From CAYMCQ01 sp964389025 (GTDB lineage: Bacteria; Verrucomicrobiota; Verrucomicrobiia; Limisphaerales; CAYMCQ01), in contig CAYMCQ010000050.1 of the NCBI GenBank assembly GCA_964389025.1, positions 1-30,514 of the forward strand: 30,514 nucleotides of DNA, read 5' to 3'. Below the pieces are notes generated by a model. That model had not been told where the DNA came from, did no database searches, and saw only the letters and a list, made by a program, of their open reading frames with translations. Shown here in pieces: positions 1-8,056 of the stretch. The translations under genes were made by a program, and so were the position numbers. How positions within the stretch are numbered: position 1 is the stretch's first letter; the number at the start of each line of letters is the position of its first letter.

Positions 1-1
1 G

Positions 2-433
2 TTTTGGAACGGGCTGGTCGCCGGCGTGCGGCCGGTGACGGGAGTGCTCCTTTCCTGTGGGAACGCTGACGGGAGCCTCGGGTTGGCGATCGGTCTGGCG
101 GGCACGAATGAGACGCGGCTCTTTCTGCGGATGGGGACTGACGGCGAGCGCGTGACTTGGGGGAGATCGGTGATTGCCCCGAAGACGTGGACACATTTGA
201 CGGTGGTTCGGCGCGGGTCGGGGATTACGTTGCACCTCGACGGAGGGCGGGAGCCCGAGTTGGTGGGCGAACTCGGGCCGGGTGGAGGCCCGAGTTTTCG
301 GTTTGGGGCGGATCGGGATGGGAATGCGAGCTTGGAAGGCCGTTTGGACGAGATTGCGGTGTTCGATCGGGCGCTGAGCCCGCGGGCGATCGCGGATCTC
401 CATGCGGCCTCGGGGGTTGGGCCGGGACGGTAG
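2..433 (+). CDS. LamG/concanavalin A-like domain protein, C-terminal end (partial)
   Basis: The frame is open from the left edge of the window and ends in TAG at 431-433, so this is the last ~143 residues of a longer protein. The visible part has the pattern of a LamG/laminin-G-like jelly roll: a 'THLTVVRRGSGITLHLDG' strand pair, a glycine-rich loop, and the closing 'GRLDEIAVFDRALSPRAI' segment typical of the last strands of LamG_3 domains. In Verrucomicrobia and Planctomycetes such domains usually end large secreted proteins that bind or degrade polysaccharide. The upstream enzymatic or anchor part is outside the window, so the substrate cannot be told. The region is more GC-rich than most of the window. 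Confidence 0.75.
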   Translation, partial: FWNGLVAGVRPVTGVLLSCGNADGSLGLAIGLAGTNETRLFLRMGTDGERVTWGRSVIAPKTWTHLTVVRRGSGITLHLDGGREPELVGELGPGGGPSFRFGADRDGNASLEGRLDEIAVFDRALSPRAIADLHAASGVGPGR

Positions 434-752
434 CGGTGTCCGCGGGGTGGAGGGGCCCGGGAGCGGGAGGGCGGTACGAGGGCCGGCGAGGCGTTGTCTC
501 GGACCGTTTACGCCGATCGAACCATCGGATCCGCTTTCCCTGCTTCTATCGGGCGTTGTTGCCGTTCCGGGGCGGCAACCGCGGATTGCGCGGATGACGC
601 GGATAAAGGGCCTTCGGCATCCGCGTCAGCCGCGCGGTGCCCTCTCGGGTGCGTGAGCAGTTGTCCCGCGCCTCGCCATGAGAGTTCTTGAACCTCGGAT
701 GCACACCGCTGAGACCTGACTCGTCGGCGACGGGTTTCACGGTTCCGGGATT
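434..752. other. Intergenic region with palindromic repeat
   Basis: About 320 bases without a credible gene, between the converging LamG and leuB-like genes. It contains GC-rich hairpins: the arms TGACGCGGAT (595-604) and ATCCGCGTCA (619-628) pair perfectly around a loop that itself contains AAAGGGCCTT, and a second short inverted repeat (TTGCCG/CGGCAA) lies around 559-578. It could end transcription of both genes, but it has no T-tract, so a dispersed repeat is equally likely. Short open frames here have no recognisable protein character. Confidence 0.5.
595..628. repeat. Palindromic intergenic repeat (GCGGAT type)
   Basis: Ten-base perfect arms, TGACGCGGAT at 595-604 and ATCCGCGTCA at 619-628, with a 14-base loop. 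The flanking 'GCGGATTGCGCGGATGACGC' also has a repetitive GCGGAT character. It lies between two convergent genes. Confidence 0.55.
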
Positions 753-1856
753 CTAGAGTGCGCCGGCGACGAGGTCGCCGACCTCGGTGGTGGAGTGGCC
801 CATCTTGCCGGCGGCGAGGCTTTGGATCTTGGTGTTGATGATTTGGATGACGGCTTCCTCGATGGCGGCGCCGGCCTGGGATTCGCCGAGGAAATCGAGC
901 ATCATGCCGGCGGCGTTGATGGCGGCGAGTGGGTTGATGACGTTGAGCCCGGTGTATTTGGGGGCGCTGCCGCCCATGGGTTCGAACATGGAGGCGCCTT
1001 CCGGGTTGATGTTGCCTCCGGCGGCGACGCCGAGCCCGCCTTGGATCATGGCGGCGAGGTCGGTGATGATGTCGCCGAACATGTTGTCGGTGACGATGAC
1101 GTCGAACCATTCCGGGTTTTTCACGAACCACATGCAAGTGGCGTCCACGTGGGCATAATCGCGCTTCACCGTCGGATAACTCGCGCCCATCTCGATGAAC
1201 GCGCGCTCCCACAAATCGAACGCGAACGTCAGCACGTTGGTCTTGCCGCAAAGCGTGAGTTGCGCGGTCTTGCCGGCGGAAACGTCCTCGGGCTTGAGAC
1301 CTTTCCACGGTTTGCCGCCGCGTTGGCGCTTCGCCAACTCAAAGGCGTATTTCAAACAGCGATCCACGCCGCGCCGCGTGTTGACGGATTCCTGAAGCGC
1401 GACTTCGTTAGGCGTGCCTTTGAAAAGGAAACCGCCAGCGCCGGTGTAAAGTCCCTCGTTGTTTTCGCGCACGACGACGAAATCAATGTGCTCCGGGCCC
1501 TTGTCTTTGAGCGGACAGTCCTGCGCGCGATAAAGTTTCACCGGACGGAGGTTGATGTATTGCTCCAGTTCAAAACGCAGCCGCAGCAAAATTCCCTTTT
1601 CCAAAATGCCGGGCTTGACCTGCGGATGGCCGACCGCGCCGAGAAAAATCGCCTTGAACTTCCGCAGTTCGTCAACGGCGCTGTCCGGCAGGACCTCGCC
1701 GGTCTTCAGATACCGGTCGCCGCCGAAATCGTAAGGGTGCCAGTTGAGTTTGAAGCCGAATTTTTTTGCGGCAGCCTCGGCGACCTTTGCGCCTTCGCGC
1801 GCGACTTCCGGGCCGGTGCCGTCTCCACCGATGAGTGCGATGTCGTAACTTTTCAT
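753..1856 (-). CDS. leuB: 3-isopropylmalate dehydrogenase-type decarboxylating dehydrogenase
   Basis: Member of the isocitrate/isopropylmalate dehydrogenase family, which oxidatively decarboxylates a beta-hydroxy acid with NAD(P) and a divalent metal; the likely role is the third step of leucine biosynthesis. Visible motifs are the N-terminal 'IALIGGDGTGPEV', the substrate-loop pattern 'VVVRENNEGLYTG', and the metal-binding/signature region 'HVDATCMWF' followed by 'VTDNMFGDIITDLAA'. The C-terminal 'GGNINPEGASMFEPMGGSAP' is also typical. The length of 367 aa fits the family. I chose the ATG at 1856 because GGGG lies just upstream; an in-frame ATG at 1877 would add seven residues. No leuC or leuD is adjacent, so tartrate or homoisocitrate-type dehydrogenase activity is not excluded. 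It is divergent from the propeller gene at 1999. Confidence 0.8.
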   Translation of the reverse strand: MKSYDIALIGGDGTGPEVAREGAKVAEAAAKKFGFKLNWHPYDFGGDRYLKTGEVLPDSAVDELRKFKAIFLGAVGHPQVKPGILEKGILLRLRFELEQYINLRPVKLYRAQDCPLKDKGPEHIDFVVVRENNEGLYTGAGGFLFKGTPNEVALQESVNTRRGVDRCLKYAFELAKRQRGGKPWKGLKPEDVSAGKTAQLTLCGKTNVLTFAFDLWERAFIEMGASYPTVKRDYAHVDATCMWFVKNPEWFDVIVTDNMFGDIITDLAAMIQGGLGVAAGGNINPEGASMFEPMGGSAPKYTGLNVINPLAAINAAGMMLDFLGESQAGAAIEEAVIQIINTKIQSLAAGKMGHSTTEVGDLVAGAL

Positions 1857-1998
1857 TTTTTGTGTCCCCGAAAACATTCTGGGGAACGGGATGCTAAAAG
1901 TTTTGCGCGTTGTGGCAACGGAATTCTCTTAACATTTCTTGCTCGAAAGCGGCTTGTGTTTGAAGAGTTCAATTGTTATTAGCGTCTGCATTAACACT

Positions 1999-3312
1999 AT
2001 GAATTTTCTAAAACGGTTCGTCTTGTTTTCACTGATCGGTCCTGCCTGTTGCGCTTCGGCGGAAAACTGGCCACACTGGCGCGGGCCGCATTTCGACGGT
2101 TCGTCAACCGAAACGGGCTTGCCCGACGATTTCTCGAAGACCAACAACGTGAAGTGGGTCGCCGACATGCCGGGTCCGTCTGCGGCGACGCCGGTCATTT
2201 GGGGCGACATCGTGTTCGTCAGTTCAACAGACCTGCGCACGAAGACACTTCGAGCCATGGCTCTCGACCGCAAGACGGGAAAGGAATTGTGGAACTATGA
2301 AGTGGGAATCGGTTTTGGTTTTGGCGACAGCAGCAACTTTGCTTCGCCGTCGCCCACGACGGACGGGAAACTCGTTTACTTTTTATACGGCGCGGGCGAT
2401 TTGGTGGCGTTGGATTTCAACGGGAAAAAAATCTGGTCGCGCAACATTCAAAACGATTACGGCCAGTTCGCTTACCAATGGACTTACGGCGCAAGCCCGA
2501 CGTTGTTCGACGGCAAACTTTTCATTCAAGTCCTTCAGCGCAACGTGCCTGTGCATGGCCGGGGGCGCAAGGACGGACCGGGCGATTCCTATCTGCTCGC
2601 GCTCGACCCAAAGACGGGCAAGGAGTTGTGGAAACACGTCCGGCCTTCCGACGCCGCGCAGGAATCAAAGGAGGCATACAGCACGCCGATTCCGTTTGAG
2701 CACAACGGACGCGCCGGGATTCTCATCACCGGCGGCGACTGCATTTCCGCGCACGATTCAAACGGCGGCAAGGAATTTTGGCGCTGGGGCTCGTGGAACC
2801 CGGAGCGCATCACGCATTGGCGGCTCGTGCCGTCACCGGTCGCGGCAGAAGGCGTCACGCTCGTCTGCGCGCCCAAAGGCTCGCCTGTATTTGCGGTAAA
2901 ACTCAGCTCGAAGGGCAACCTCGACGATTCCGCGCTCGCGTGGACGAGCAAGGACCGCGAAGTTTCCAGCGACGTTTGCACGCCGTTGTTCTACAAAAAT
3001 AAATTCTACATCCTCAACGGCGACCGCAATACCATCGCGCGCATCGAGCCAAAATCAGGCAAAGCCGAATGGATCGGCAACCTGGGCGCCCGCGTGAAAA
3101 TAGAATCGTCGCCATCGTGCGCTGACGGGAAAATTTACTTCCAGAATTTTCGCGGCGACATTTTCATCGTTGCCGCCGCGGATGAATTCAAACTGTTGAA
3201 AACGATTCCGATGGGTGATGCAGGCGATGACCGCCTGCGCGCCTCAATCGCGATTTCGCAGGGAAATCTTTTCATTCGGACGGACAGCAAGCTTTATTGC
3301 GTTGGAAAATAA
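1999..3312 (+). CDS. Secreted PQQ-like beta-propeller protein
   Basis: 437 aa with an N-terminal signal peptide (FLKRFVLFSLIGPACCASA) followed directly by 'ENWPHWRGPHFDGSS', the usual opening of PQQ-like quinoprotein propellers in Planctomycetes and Verrucomicrobia. Repeated blades follow, each with a pattern such as 'ALDRKTGKELW', 'ALDPKTGKELW' or 'RIEPKSGKAEW', i.e. PQQ/PQQ_2 repeats. It is probably periplasmic. No dehydrogenase-type catalytic residues or heme motif were seen, so it may be a scaffold or binding propeller like BamB rather than an enzyme. The frame is open upstream to 1939, but the ATG at 1999 starts exactly at the signal peptide. It is divergent from the leuB-like gene, with about 140 bases between that could hold both promoters. 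Confidence 0.8.
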   Translation: MNFLKRFVLFSLIGPACCASAENWPHWRGPHFDGSSTETGLPDDFSKTNNVKWVADMPGPSAATPVIWGDIVFVSSTDLRTKTLRAMALDRKTGKELWNYEVGIGFGFGDSSNFASPSPTTDGKLVYFLYGAGDLVALDFNGKKIWSRNIQNDYGQFAYQWTYGASPTLFDGKLFIQVLQRNVPVHGRGRKDGPGDSYLLALDPKTGKELWKHVRPSDAAQESKEAYSTPIPFEHNGRAGILITGGDCISAHDSNGGKEFWRWGSWNPERITHWRLVPSPVAAEGVTLVCAPKGSPVFAVKLSSKGNLDDSALAWTSKDREVSSDVCTPLFYKNKFYILNGDRNTIARIEPKSGKAEWIGNLGARVKIESSPSCADGKIYFQNFRGDIFIVAAADEFKLLKTIPMGDAGDDRLRASIAISQGNLFIRTDSKLYCVGK

Positions 3313-3321
3313 GTTGGAGTC

Positions 3322-3335
3322 CAGCCTTCAGGCTG
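3322..3335. repeat. Short palindrome at the broken end of the SBBP gene
   Basis: CAGCCT, two bases, then AGGCTG at 3322-3335, just after the propeller gene stop. The following bases (about 3336-3365) are rich in GGAGCAC-like words. This is where the SBBP fragment on the opposite strand stops resembling its family, so the repeat probably marks the truncation junction. Confidence 0.4.
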
Positions 3336-3651
3336 TCGGGGAGCACGCTAAAGCGCGGAGCACGTTTCCTGAGCCATCATATTTCACCAAGAAGATATCG
3401 TAAGAACCCGGATTGGCATTTGTGAGCGTTTCACTTCCAAACGAGACGTTTGTGGAGGCAAGATAACCGGTTACATAAATGTTGCCTGCTATGTCTGCGG
3501 CGACGCCATTCCCAAAATCATGCAGACTCCCTCCGGCGCGTCTTGCCCAAAGAAAACTTGGCGGCGTTGTTTGGGCGTAAGAACACAAGGCGATTCCAAG
3601 CAGTGCTACGATGACCAACGGCAACCGGCGGCTGGAACACCCTGTTTTCAT
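3328..3651 (-). pseudogene. SBBP-repeat protein, 5' fragment only
   Basis: Reads as a secretion signal (MKTGCSSRRLPLVIVALLGIA, then LCSYAQ) followed by one beta-propeller SBBP repeat: 'GNGVAADIAGNIYVTGYL' and 'YDIFLVKYDGSGNVL'. Full members carry many such repeats and often Ig domains over several hundred residues. Here the frame leaves the repeat after 'DGSGNVL' and stops nine residues later inside repeat-like DNA. What remains is therefore a gene start whose body is lost. It overlaps, antisense, the upstream non-coding region of the M3 peptidase. The ATG at 3651 is chosen for the signal peptide; the frame is open to 3729. It may still be transcribed, but a functional propeller is not possible. 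Confidence 0.65.
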
Positions 3652-3750
3652 CCTGACCTTGATAGCAGCGATTCTGTGTTGCGGTGTCCAGCATTGCGGC
3701 GAATCGGCTTGAACAACGCGCTTTTGCAATTAGTTTGCGGGCGAATGATT

Positions 3751-5880
3751 ATGAAAATTATTTCGGCTCTAACTTTGACGACTCTTTTTATGGCCCATGT
3801 TTCCGCAGCTCCTCAAACCGGTTCCGACACGCTCAAGCAAATTCAAAAGCGCGCGGAGAAATTCAAATCCATCATCACGCTGCCGACGTTCGAGACGACG
3901 GCGAAGGAAATCCGGGCGACGTTGACGAACACCATTTCCACGGGCAATGCCGCGCTTGACCGCATCGGCAAGCTCGATCCGTCCCGCCGGGGCGGGATGA
4001 ATTTCAAGAACACCGTCGGCGCGCTGGACGATTTGGGATTTGAAATTGGTCGGACGGCAAATCGTTTTTCGCTCATCAAGGAGACCAGCACCGACGCCGC
4101 GTTGCGCGACGCCACGACGGATGCGATCAAGGAACTCGAAGAATGGATGGTCGGGCTGGATTATCGCGAGGACGTTTACAAATCGGTCAAGGCTTACGCC
4201 GCCACGAAACCGAAGCTCAAAGGCGAGGAGGCGAAGCTGCTCGCAGAAATGATGCGCGATTACCGCCGCGCCGGTCTGGAATTGCCGAAGCCGCAGCGCA
4301 AGGAAGTCGAGAAGCTGCGCAAGGAACTTGCCCGGCTCACAACGGATTACGAAAGCAACATCACCAAGGCGCAAAAGCCGATGAAGTTCACCAAGTCTGA
4401 ACTTGAAGGGGTGCCGGAGGATTTTCTGAAGCAGATCAAAAGTGAAAAGGCCGACGACGAATACACCGTCATGGCGAACATCACGTGGCATTTTCTCACA
4501 ATTCAGGAGAACGCGAAACGTGAGGACATCCGCAAAAAAGTTTTGGTCGCCCACGACAACCTTGCCCGCGAAGAAAACATCCCGTTGCTCGAAAAAATTC
4601 TTCCGCTTCGCGACGACATCGCCAAGAAACTCGGCTACAAAACCTGGGCGGACTTCCGGATCGAAGTGAAGATGGCGAAGAACTCGAAGACTGTGACGGA
4701 TTTCTTGCAGAACTTGAAAACCGGTTTGCAGCCGAAGTTCGACGCCGAGCTTGCCGAGTTCCGCAAATTGAAAATCAAGGAGACGGGCGACCCAAACGCG
4801 AAAATCAACATCTGGGACTGGCGCTATTACAACAACCAGTTGAAGAAGGAAAAATACACCGTGGACGCCGAGCAGCTTCGCGTCTATTTCCCGATGGAAC
4901 GTGTGCTCGACGGGATGTTCGCGATTTACCAGCGCATCTTCGGGCTGAAGTTTGAAAAACTCGAAGCGCCCTACAAATGGATCGGCGACCTGCAACTCCA
5001 CGCCGTCAGCGACGCGAAAACTGGCGAGCCGCTCGGTTTGTTTTACCTCGACCTGTTTCCGCGCGAAGGCAAATACCATCACTTCGCGCAGTTTGGCATC
5101 GTTGACGGGAAACTTTTGCCGGACGGAAAATATCAACGCCCGGTCTGCGCGCTGGTTTGCAATTTCCCGTCGCCGACCAAAGACCATCCCTCGCTGCTCG
5201 CGCACAGCGATGTAGAGACGCTTTTCCACGAATTCGGCCACGCGATGCACACCATTCTGACACGCGCGAAATTCTCGCGCTTCTCCGGCACGAGCGTCCC
5301 GCGCGATTTCGTCGAGGCACCGTCGCAAATGCTGGAGAACTGGGTCTGGGACAAAAAAGTCTTGGACAGCTTCGCCGCGGATTATCGCGATCCGAAGAAA
5401 AAAATTCCCGCAAACATTTTGGCGAAACTCAAAGAAGCCAAGCTTGCCACTGAAGGCGCGCGTTATCGCCGCCAGCTTTCCTTCGGCATCACCGACATGA
5501 CGCTGCACACGCAAATCCACGACGCCAACGCGAAGGATTCGTTGCCCCTCTCGAGCAAAACCCTTAGCGAAGTTTTCCTGCCGCTCGCGCCCGACACCGC
5601 ATTCGTCGCCTACTTCGGCCATTTGATGGGCTACGACGCCGGCTACTACGGCTACGCCTGGGCCGACGCCATTTCTGCGGACATGGCGACAGTTTTTGAA
5701 AAAGCGCCGGACGGCTACTTCGACAAAAATGCCGGGATGAGATTGCGAAAAGAAATCTACGAGCCGGGCGATTCGCGGGACGTGAACGTCTCAATCGAAA
5801 AATTCCTTGGCCGCAAACGCTCGACCGAACCCTTCCTGACGAAAATTGGGATTGGAAAAGCTTCCACCAACAGCAGGTGA
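3751..5880 (+). CDS. Secreted M3-family zinc metallopeptidase (oligopeptidase)
   Basis: 709 aa, the usual length for M3 (thimet oligopeptidase/Dcp/oligopeptidase A) enzymes, which trim short peptides. The zinc site reads HEFGHAMH with H493, E494 and H497, and the third ligand is E522 in 'DFVEAPSQMLENW'. The spacing of 29 residues from first His to this Glu is the spacing I recall for thimet oligopeptidase. The C-terminal 'GHLMGYDAGYYGYAWADA' is the M3 substrate-binding tyrosine-rich segment. The N-terminus 'MKIISALTLTTLFMAHVSA' looks like a signal peptide, so the enzyme probably acts in the periplasm, unlike cytosolic OpdA. An ATG two codons earlier (3745) is equally possible. The frame is open upstream to 3520, but that part is antisense to the SBBP fragment and has no protein character. 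Confidence 0.88.
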   Translation: MKIISALTLTTLFMAHVSAAPQTGSDTLKQIQKRAEKFKSIITLPTFETTAKEIRATLTNTISTGNAALDRIGKLDPSRRGGMNFKNTVGALDDLGFEIGRTANRFSLIKETSTDAALRDATTDAIKELEEWMVGLDYREDVYKSVKAYAATKPKLKGEEAKLLAEMMRDYRRAGLELPKPQRKEVEKLRKELARLTTDYESNITKAQKPMKFTKSELEGVPEDFLKQIKSEKADDEYTVMANITWHFLTIQENAKREDIRKKVLVAHDNLAREENIPLLEKILPLRDDIAKKLGYKTWADFRIEVKMAKNSKTVTDFLQNLKTGLQPKFDAELAEFRKLKIKETGDPNAKINIWDWRYYNNQLKKEKYTVDAEQLRVYFPMERVLDGMFAIYQRIFGLKFEKLEAPYKWIGDLQLHAVSDAKTGEPLGLFYLDLFPREGKYHHFAQFGIVDGKLLPDGKYQRPVCALVCNFPSPTKDHPSLLAHSDVETLFHEFGHAMHTILTRAKFSRFSGTSVPRDFVEAPSQMLENWVWDKKVLDSFAADYRDPKKKIPANILAKLKEAKLATEGARYRRQLSFGITDMTLHTQIHDANAKDSLPLSSKTLSEVFLPLAPDTAFVAYFGHLMGYDAGYYGYAWADAISADMATVFEKAPDGYFDKNAGMRLRKEIYEPGDSRDVNVSIEKFLGRKRSTEPFLTKIGIGKASTNSR

Positions 5881-6017
5881 TAATCGAACGGAACACGCGA
5901 TTATTGCGGCGCACTTTTTTAAAAATGTTAAACGAAGAAGCCTGCAAGGTGACGCGAGAAGAATAAAGGTTGGAGCACAAAACCTCTTTTGCAACCGCAC
6001 AAGGCCCGCCCGAGGGG

Positions 6018-6212
6018 TCACTTTGGTTTCCGCCGAATACCCCAAATCAACCACACGGCCAGCGCGACAAGAAGAACCAGCCACCAGAAGTATCGCAACT
6101 CGCGAGCGGCCGCCTCCACAAAGCCATACGCCCGCGGAAACAAAAGAAAGAGCAAACCCAACACGACCAACAAAACGATGACCTGCAGGACTGCCCGCCC
6201 TCGAGGATTCAT
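6018..6212 (-). CDS. Small two-TM membrane protein in the prohibitin operon
   Basis: 64 aa with two hydrophobic helices: 'VLQVIVLLVVLGLLFLLF' and 'WWLVLLVALAVWLIW', ending in a basic RRKPK tail. The start overlaps the stop of the upstream prohibitin gene in an ATGA arrangement (6209-6212), a strong sign of translational coupling. I do not recognise a named family. Its position as third gene of the SPFH operon suggests a partner or anchor of the prohibitin complex. Another possibility is a generic small membrane protein that merely shares the transcript. Confidence 0.65.
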   Translation of the reverse strand: MNPRGRAVLQVIVLLVVLGLLFLLFPRAYGFVEAAARELRYFWWLVLLVALAVWLIWGIRRKPK

Positions 6213-7030
6213 GGCGCGGACGGTTTTTCTGTCTGGCCAAGCGGCAGCAACAGCCCGGCGCCGGTGTTGTCCGGGTCGGCGGGGACGACGAGCGGCGATT
6301 TGCCGTTCCAGCGCTCAACGATTTTCAGCCGCAGAAATGCCGGATTGAGCTTCAGTGCGTCGCCCCGCACTTTGATGGCTTCTCCTTCACCGCGCGCGCT
6401 GATGACCGCTGTTTCCGCTTCCACTTGCGTCTGCACCTGCGTGAAGCGTGCTTGAGCGGCCTGTTGTTCAGCGACCATCTTCGCTTCGATGGCCCGCTCC
6501 AGTTCAGGCGAGAGCTCGATGTTGCGGATAACGATGTCCTCAACCTTGAGCATGGCGCCGATTTTCGACTTCGCAGCCGCAAGCGCCTTCTGTTTGATTT
6601 CCTCACGGTTCTTCACAATTTCCTCGGCGGTCTGCAACGCCGTAACTTCCTTGAGCGCTTCCTGCACGCGCGGCGCGATAAGACTGTCAAAGGGGTCGCC
6701 GGCGAACTGCATGTAAATTTGCACGACCGATTGCTCCGGGACGCGATAAAGCACGCGTAAATCCAGAATGACCTGCTGCAAGTCGGATGAGAAACATTCG
6801 GCGCGCACTGGCTGTGTCTTTTGTTTCACATTCACGGGCACGATTCTTGTCACAAACGGCGCTTTAAAGCCGAATCCTTCCGGAAGAAACCGCTCTGCCG
6901 TTTTGCCGAGCGTGACCTTGATACCCCGGGTGCCCGGATCAACGATATAAGTGGAGGTAGCAGCTGCGATAATCAGGACAAACACAACAACCCCGACGCC
7001 GATGAGTTTGAATAAGGAAGATTGTTCCAT
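6209..7030 (-). CDS. Prohibitin/SPFH (Band 7) family membrane protein, copy 2
   Basis: 273 aa with a single N-terminal TM helix (LIGVGVVVFVLIIAAATSTY) followed by a Band 7 domain, 'VDPGTRGIKVTLGK' to 'EGFGFKAPFV', then a long charged helix ('KMVAEQQAAQARFTQVQ') that would form the coiled coil. Such proteins form ring-shaped membrane scaffolds and often modulate FtsH-type proteases. It lies four bases after the paralogue at 7035-7877 and overlaps the next small gene, so the three form one operon. Two paralogous SPFH genes in tandem recall HflK/HflC, but I see the prohibitin-like pattern and no ftsH nearby. The C-terminal tail is proline-rich and differs from copy 1. Confidence 0.85.
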   Translation of the reverse strand: MEQSSLFKLIGVGVVVFVLIIAAATSTYIVDPGTRGIKVTLGKTAERFLPEGFGFKAPFVTRIVPVNVKQKTQPVRAECFSSDLQQVILDLRVLYRVPEQSVVQIYMQFAGDPFDSLIAPRVQEALKEVTALQTAEEIVKNREEIKQKALAAAKSKIGAMLKVEDIVIRNIELSPELERAIEAKMVAEQQAAQARFTQVQTQVEAETAVISARGEGEAIKVRGDALKLNPAFLRLKIVERWNGKSPLVVPADPDNTGAGLLLPLGQTEKPSAP

Positions 7031-7034
7031 GGTC

Positions 7035-7877
7035 TTAGCGCGCCGCCGGGCGGCGAGGGGTTGAGGTGTTTTTCAAGTCGCGGATGCGTTCCAAATCTTG
7101 CAACGGAAGGACGAAATTATCGCTGCCACCGATGACCAACGGCGTGAGGCCGTCCCACTTATCTACGATCTGTAGATCGATATAAGTGGGGTTCTCCTTC
7201 AATGCCTGGCCGCGGATGCGGATGGATTCGGCTTCCCCTTTTGCCTTGATGACGCTGGTGTCTGCTTCGATTTGCGCCCGTTGCTGGAGATACTTCGATT
7301 TGGAAGCCTCCTGCTCCTGGACCATTTTGGCTTCAATGGCGTGTTCGAGTTCCTTTGTCAGCGCAATGCTTTGAATGACGATGTCTTCGATGACGAGCAG
7401 CGTGCCTATTTTCTGCCGCGCGATTTCCAACGCGCGCATTTTGATTTGCTCGCGGGCCTTCACGATTTGCTCGGCACTCTGCAGCGCCGTGACTTCCTTC
7501 AGCGCTTCCTGCACGCGCGGAGAGATCAGGCTCTCGAATGGTTCGCCGAAATAGTCCTGGAACAATTTTACAACAGAGCTTTCCGGGATCCGGAAGAGAA
7601 CCCGCACGTCCACGTTGATTTGTTGCAAATCTGACGAATAACACTCCGCCTTGTCTTCCTCCGTCTGCTGTCGGATGGAAATGGGATGAATCATTGTGAC
7701 CAGCGGCGCTTTGAGACCAAAGCCCTCCGGTTTGAAGTCCGGCGAAACTTTCCCCATCGTCACCTGCACGCCGCGATAACCCGGCTGCACAACATACGTG
7801 CCCGACGCCGCCATGATGACGACGATGAAGATCAGGATGCCTACTCCGATCAAGCGCGCGACGGTTTGTGGACTCAT
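7035..7877 (-). CDS. Prohibitin/SPFH (Band 7) family membrane protein, copy 1
   Basis: 280 aa. N-terminal TM helix (VGILIFIVVIMAASGTYVV), Band 7 domain starting 'QPGYRGVQVTMGK', conserved 'ISPRVQEALKEVTALQSAE' shared almost word for word with copy 2, then a coiled-coil helix ('KMVQEQEASKSKYLQQ'). It is the first gene of the operon; the start ATG at 7877 has a weak GGA upstream. Family knowledge suggests a hetero-oligomeric ring of the two copies in the inner membrane. Copies 1 and 2 diverge mainly in the C-terminal tail, as expected for subunits with separate roles. Confidence 0.85.
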   Translation of the reverse strand: MSPQTVARLIGVGILIFIVVIMAASGTYVVQPGYRGVQVTMGKVSPDFKPEGFGLKAPLVTMIHPISIRQQTEEDKAECYSSDLQQINVDVRVLFRIPESSVVKLFQDYFGEPFESLISPRVQEALKEVTALQSAEQIVKAREQIKMRALEIARQKIGTLLVIEDIVIQSIALTKELEHAIEAKMVQEQEASKSKYLQQRAQIEADTSVIKAKGEAESIRIRGQALKENPTYIDLQIVDKWDGLTPLVIGGSDNFVLPLQDLERIRDLKNTSTPRRPAAR

Positions 7878-7984
7878 GATATTCCATTCATCGGAGGCAC
7901 CCTAGCGGTCTGGCGAGGTGTAGCAAGGAAAAATTGAGCAACACGAAACAGGCGTGAGGCGTCAAGTGACTAAGCTTTGCTGTT

Positions 7985-8005
7985 CCCTCTCCTTGGCGGA
8001 GAGGG
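7985..8005. repeat. Hairpin of the CCCTCTCC/GGAGAGGG repeat family
   Basis: Perfect 8-base arms CCCTCTCC (7985-7992) and GGAGAGGG (7998-8005) with a 5-base loop, in the gap between the nitrilase stop and the prohibitin operon start. The same word family forms the repeat found inside the coding frame of the DUF1549/1553 gene at 18291-18396. Confidence 0.6.
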
Positions 8006-8056
8006 TAAATGTGAGGACGGAACAAAACTCGCGCTCAAACAATCGCACCTAAATTT

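Noticed and set aside
795..1982. 395-residue open frame on the plus strand across the leuB-like gene
   Set aside because: Antisense shadow; composition is that of reverse-complement coding DNA.
3769..5622. 617-residue open frame on the minus strand across the M3 peptidase
   Set aside because: Exactly antisense to a convincing metallopeptidase; its translation is low in family character and rich in Arg/Phe/Val, as expected from the codon use of the opposite strand.
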